Shown: in pieces, positions 51,014 through 52,240 of the stretch
Layout of the letters: the number at the start of each line of letters is the position of its first letter
Numbering within the stretch: the first letter of the stretch is position 1
DNA from: an uncultured Oscillospiraceae bacterium
GTDB taxonomy: Bacteria; Bacillota; Clostridia; Oscillospirales; Oscillospiraceae
Reading direction: 5' to 3'
Assembly: GCA_947626265.1 (NCBI GenBank)
Contig: CANQRM010000020.1
Span: forward strand, 1-52,240
DNA length: 52,240 nucleotides
Program-made: the position numbers and the translations under genes
Notes under the pieces: generated by a model
Told to the model about the DNA's origin: nothing
Databases searched by the model: none
What the model saw: only the letters and a program-made list of their open reading frames with translations

Positions 51014-52240
51014 TTACGCCCGGTGCCATTTGACGCCCTGGGGGGTGTCCTCCAGGATGATGCCCTGGGCCTTCAGCTCGTCGCGGATGCGGTCGGCCTC
51101 CGCCCAGTTTTTGGCCTTGCGGGCCGCCTGGCGGGCGGCGATCTTCTCCTCGATCTCCCCGGCCAGGTCGTCCTCCTTCTTGAAGGGGATGCCCAGCACG
51201 CCGCACAGCTCCATGAATATGTCCCGGCAGGCGATGGCCAGGGCCTTGGTGGGGTCGGCGGCGGGGGACACGGCGGCGTTCACCTCCCGGACCAGTTCGA
51301 AGATGGCGCTGACCGCGTCGGCGGTGTTGAAGTCGTCGTCCATGACCTCGATGAACCGCTGGCGGTACTTGTCAAGGCCCGCGACGAAGGCGGCGTCCGC
51401 CTCGGTGAGGTCCCCGTCTTTGCCGTTCTCCGCGAAGAAGTCCAGGTTGTCCTTGGCGGTCTGCAGACGGTCCAGGGCGGCCTGGGCCTGCTCCAGCACG
51501 TCGGTGGAGTAGTTTAAGGGGGAGCGGTAGTGGCTCATGAGCATGAACATGCGGATGCAGTCGTAGCCGTACACCGCCGCGGCCTCCCGGACGGTGAAGA
51601 AGTTGCCCAGGGATTTGCTCATCTTCCTGTTGTCCACGTTGATGAAGCCGTTATGCAGCCAGTAGTGGACGAAGGGCACGCCGTTGGCGGCCTCGGACTG
51701 GGCGATCTCGTTTTCATGGTGGGGGAAGATCAGGTCCTTGCCGCCGGTGTGGATGTCGATGGTCTTGCCCAGATAGCGGTTGGACATGGCGGAGCACTCG
51801 ATGTGCCAGCCGGGCCGGCCCATGCCCCAGGGGGACTCCCAGGCGGGCTCGCCGGGTTTCGCGGCCTTCCAAAGGGCGAAGTCCATGGGGTTTTCCTTCA
51901 CGTCGTTGACCTCCACCCGGGCGCCGGACTGGAGGTCGTCCAGGTTCTGGTGGCTCAGCTTGCCGTAGTCCCGGAATTTGGCGGTGCGGTAGTATACGTC
52001 CCCGTTCACCTCGTAGGCGTAGCCCTTGTCCATGAGGGTCTGCACGATCTCGATGATCTGAGGGATGTTCTCGGTGGCCTTGGGGTGGACGGTGGCCTCC
52101 CGGACGCCCAGGGCCTTCACGTCACTCCAGTACTCGGCGATGTACTTCTCCGCGATCTCGGCCGAGGACACGCCCTCCTCGTTGGCCTTTTTGATGATCT
52201 TGTCGTCCACGTCGGTGAAGTTCTGCACGAACGTCACCTC
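51014..52240 (-). CDS. cysS: Cysteinyl-tRNA synthetase, N-terminus beyond the window
   Basis: The last 409 codons of a class I synthetase that charges tRNA-Cys. It begins inside the catalytic domain at EVTFVQNFTDVDDKI; the HIGH motif and about 60 residues are outside the right edge. Zinc ligands are visible in GWHIECSAM and HHENEIAQSE, and the KMSKSLGN loop is at about 51620 in window coordinates. The DALR and C-terminal tRNA-binding regions end with EDTPQGVKWHRA. Frame intact to the edge. Confidence 0.97.
   Translation of the reverse strand, partial: EVTFVQNFTDVDDKIIKKANEEGVSSAEIAEKYIAEYWSDVKALGVREATVHPKATENIPQIIEIVQTLMDKGYAYEVNGDVYYRTAKFRDYGKLSHQNLDDLQSGARVEVNDVKENPMDFALWKAAKPGEPAWESPWGMGRPGWHIECSAMSNRYLGKTIDIHTGGKDLIFPHHENEIAQSEAANGVPFVHYWLHNGFINVDNRKMSKSLGNFFTVREAAAVYGYDCIRMFMLMSHYRSPLNYSTDVLEQAQAALDRLQTAKDNLDFFAENGKDGDLTEADAAFVAGLDKYRQRFIEVMDDDFNTADAVSAIFELVREVNAAVSPAADPTKALAIACRDIFMELCGVLGIPFKKEDDLAGEIEEKIAARQAARKAKNWAEADRIRDELKAQGIILEDTPQGVKWHRA

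Overview
The window reads as the chromosome of a high-GC member of the Clostridia, most likely an Oscillospiraceae gut bacterium. Four things point that way: a complete rnfCDGEAB cluster, a BMP-type nucleoside ABC importer, the papA-efp gene pair next to a CD1247-like zinc-ribbon protein, and a paired glgC/glgD ADP-glucose pyrophosphorylase. The taxon is inferred from gene content and codon use; no search was run.

Layout. 1-2980 is the tail of an rRNA operon (23S missing its 5' end, then 5S and a terminator). 3035-6402 holds small accessory genes (VOC protein, YitT membrane protein, tiny membrane protein, ABM monooxygenase, GNAT, HAD phosphatase). 6500-9724 holds a voltage-gated-type K+ channel with tandem RCK_C domains and an LtaS-like sulfatase-fold enzyme. 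9769-11959 (minus) has an XRE regulator with membrane segments, a small membrane protein and bifunctional pheA. 12089-17161 (minus) is rnfCDGEAB. 17420-18110 is a compact Phd-like/HicA-like toxin-antitoxin module with a perfect palindromic operator. 18147-19754 (minus) is udk-tdk-tagD. 19995-24844 is a nucleoside importer operon. 25010-30635 contains a DUF4349 lipoprotein, a HerA/DUF853 ATPase, a DUF559 nuclease gene set exactly between two inverted repeats, a MATE pump and an M19 dipeptidase. 30892-37334 is prs-pth-glgC-glgD-glgP. 37622-41813 is a response regulator, an ABC ATPase, two permeases and a histidine kinase, arranged like CprABCK/LanFEG antimicrobial-peptide defence systems. 41863-44363 (minus) is comEA-like, papA-like, efp and a CD1247-like gene. 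44485-50871 holds a DacF-like protein lacking its catalytic Ser and Lys, a LURP-one protein, a GH13 enzyme and a pseudokinase-TM-SH3b-lectin fusion. cysS runs off the right edge.

The most unusual points are these. (1) The DUF559 unit at 27811-28260 takes its ribosome-binding site and its last codons plus stop from a dispersed repeat that occurs elsewhere here as gene-less tail-to-tail pairs. This looks like a nuclease-bearing element with short derivatives. (2) Two membrane-anchored pseudoenzymes lie within 6.5 kb: a DD-carboxypeptidase fold with SxxK changed to GLTM, and a kinase C-lobe with HRD changed to HGG joined to extracellular SH3b and C-type-lectin-like domains. (3) Three CTTTACC repeats at an exact 12-bp period sit where the -35 should be, in front of the antimicrobial-peptide-type ABC operon. 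(4) A 13-bp-arm palindrome overlaps a near-consensus promoter in front of the toxin-antitoxin pair.

Promoters were called by eye. Several use the -35 hexamer TTGCGC at 16-17 bp from a good -10. Operons are mostly tight, with ATGA, GTGA or TGATG overlaps, and nearly all end in strong GC hairpins.
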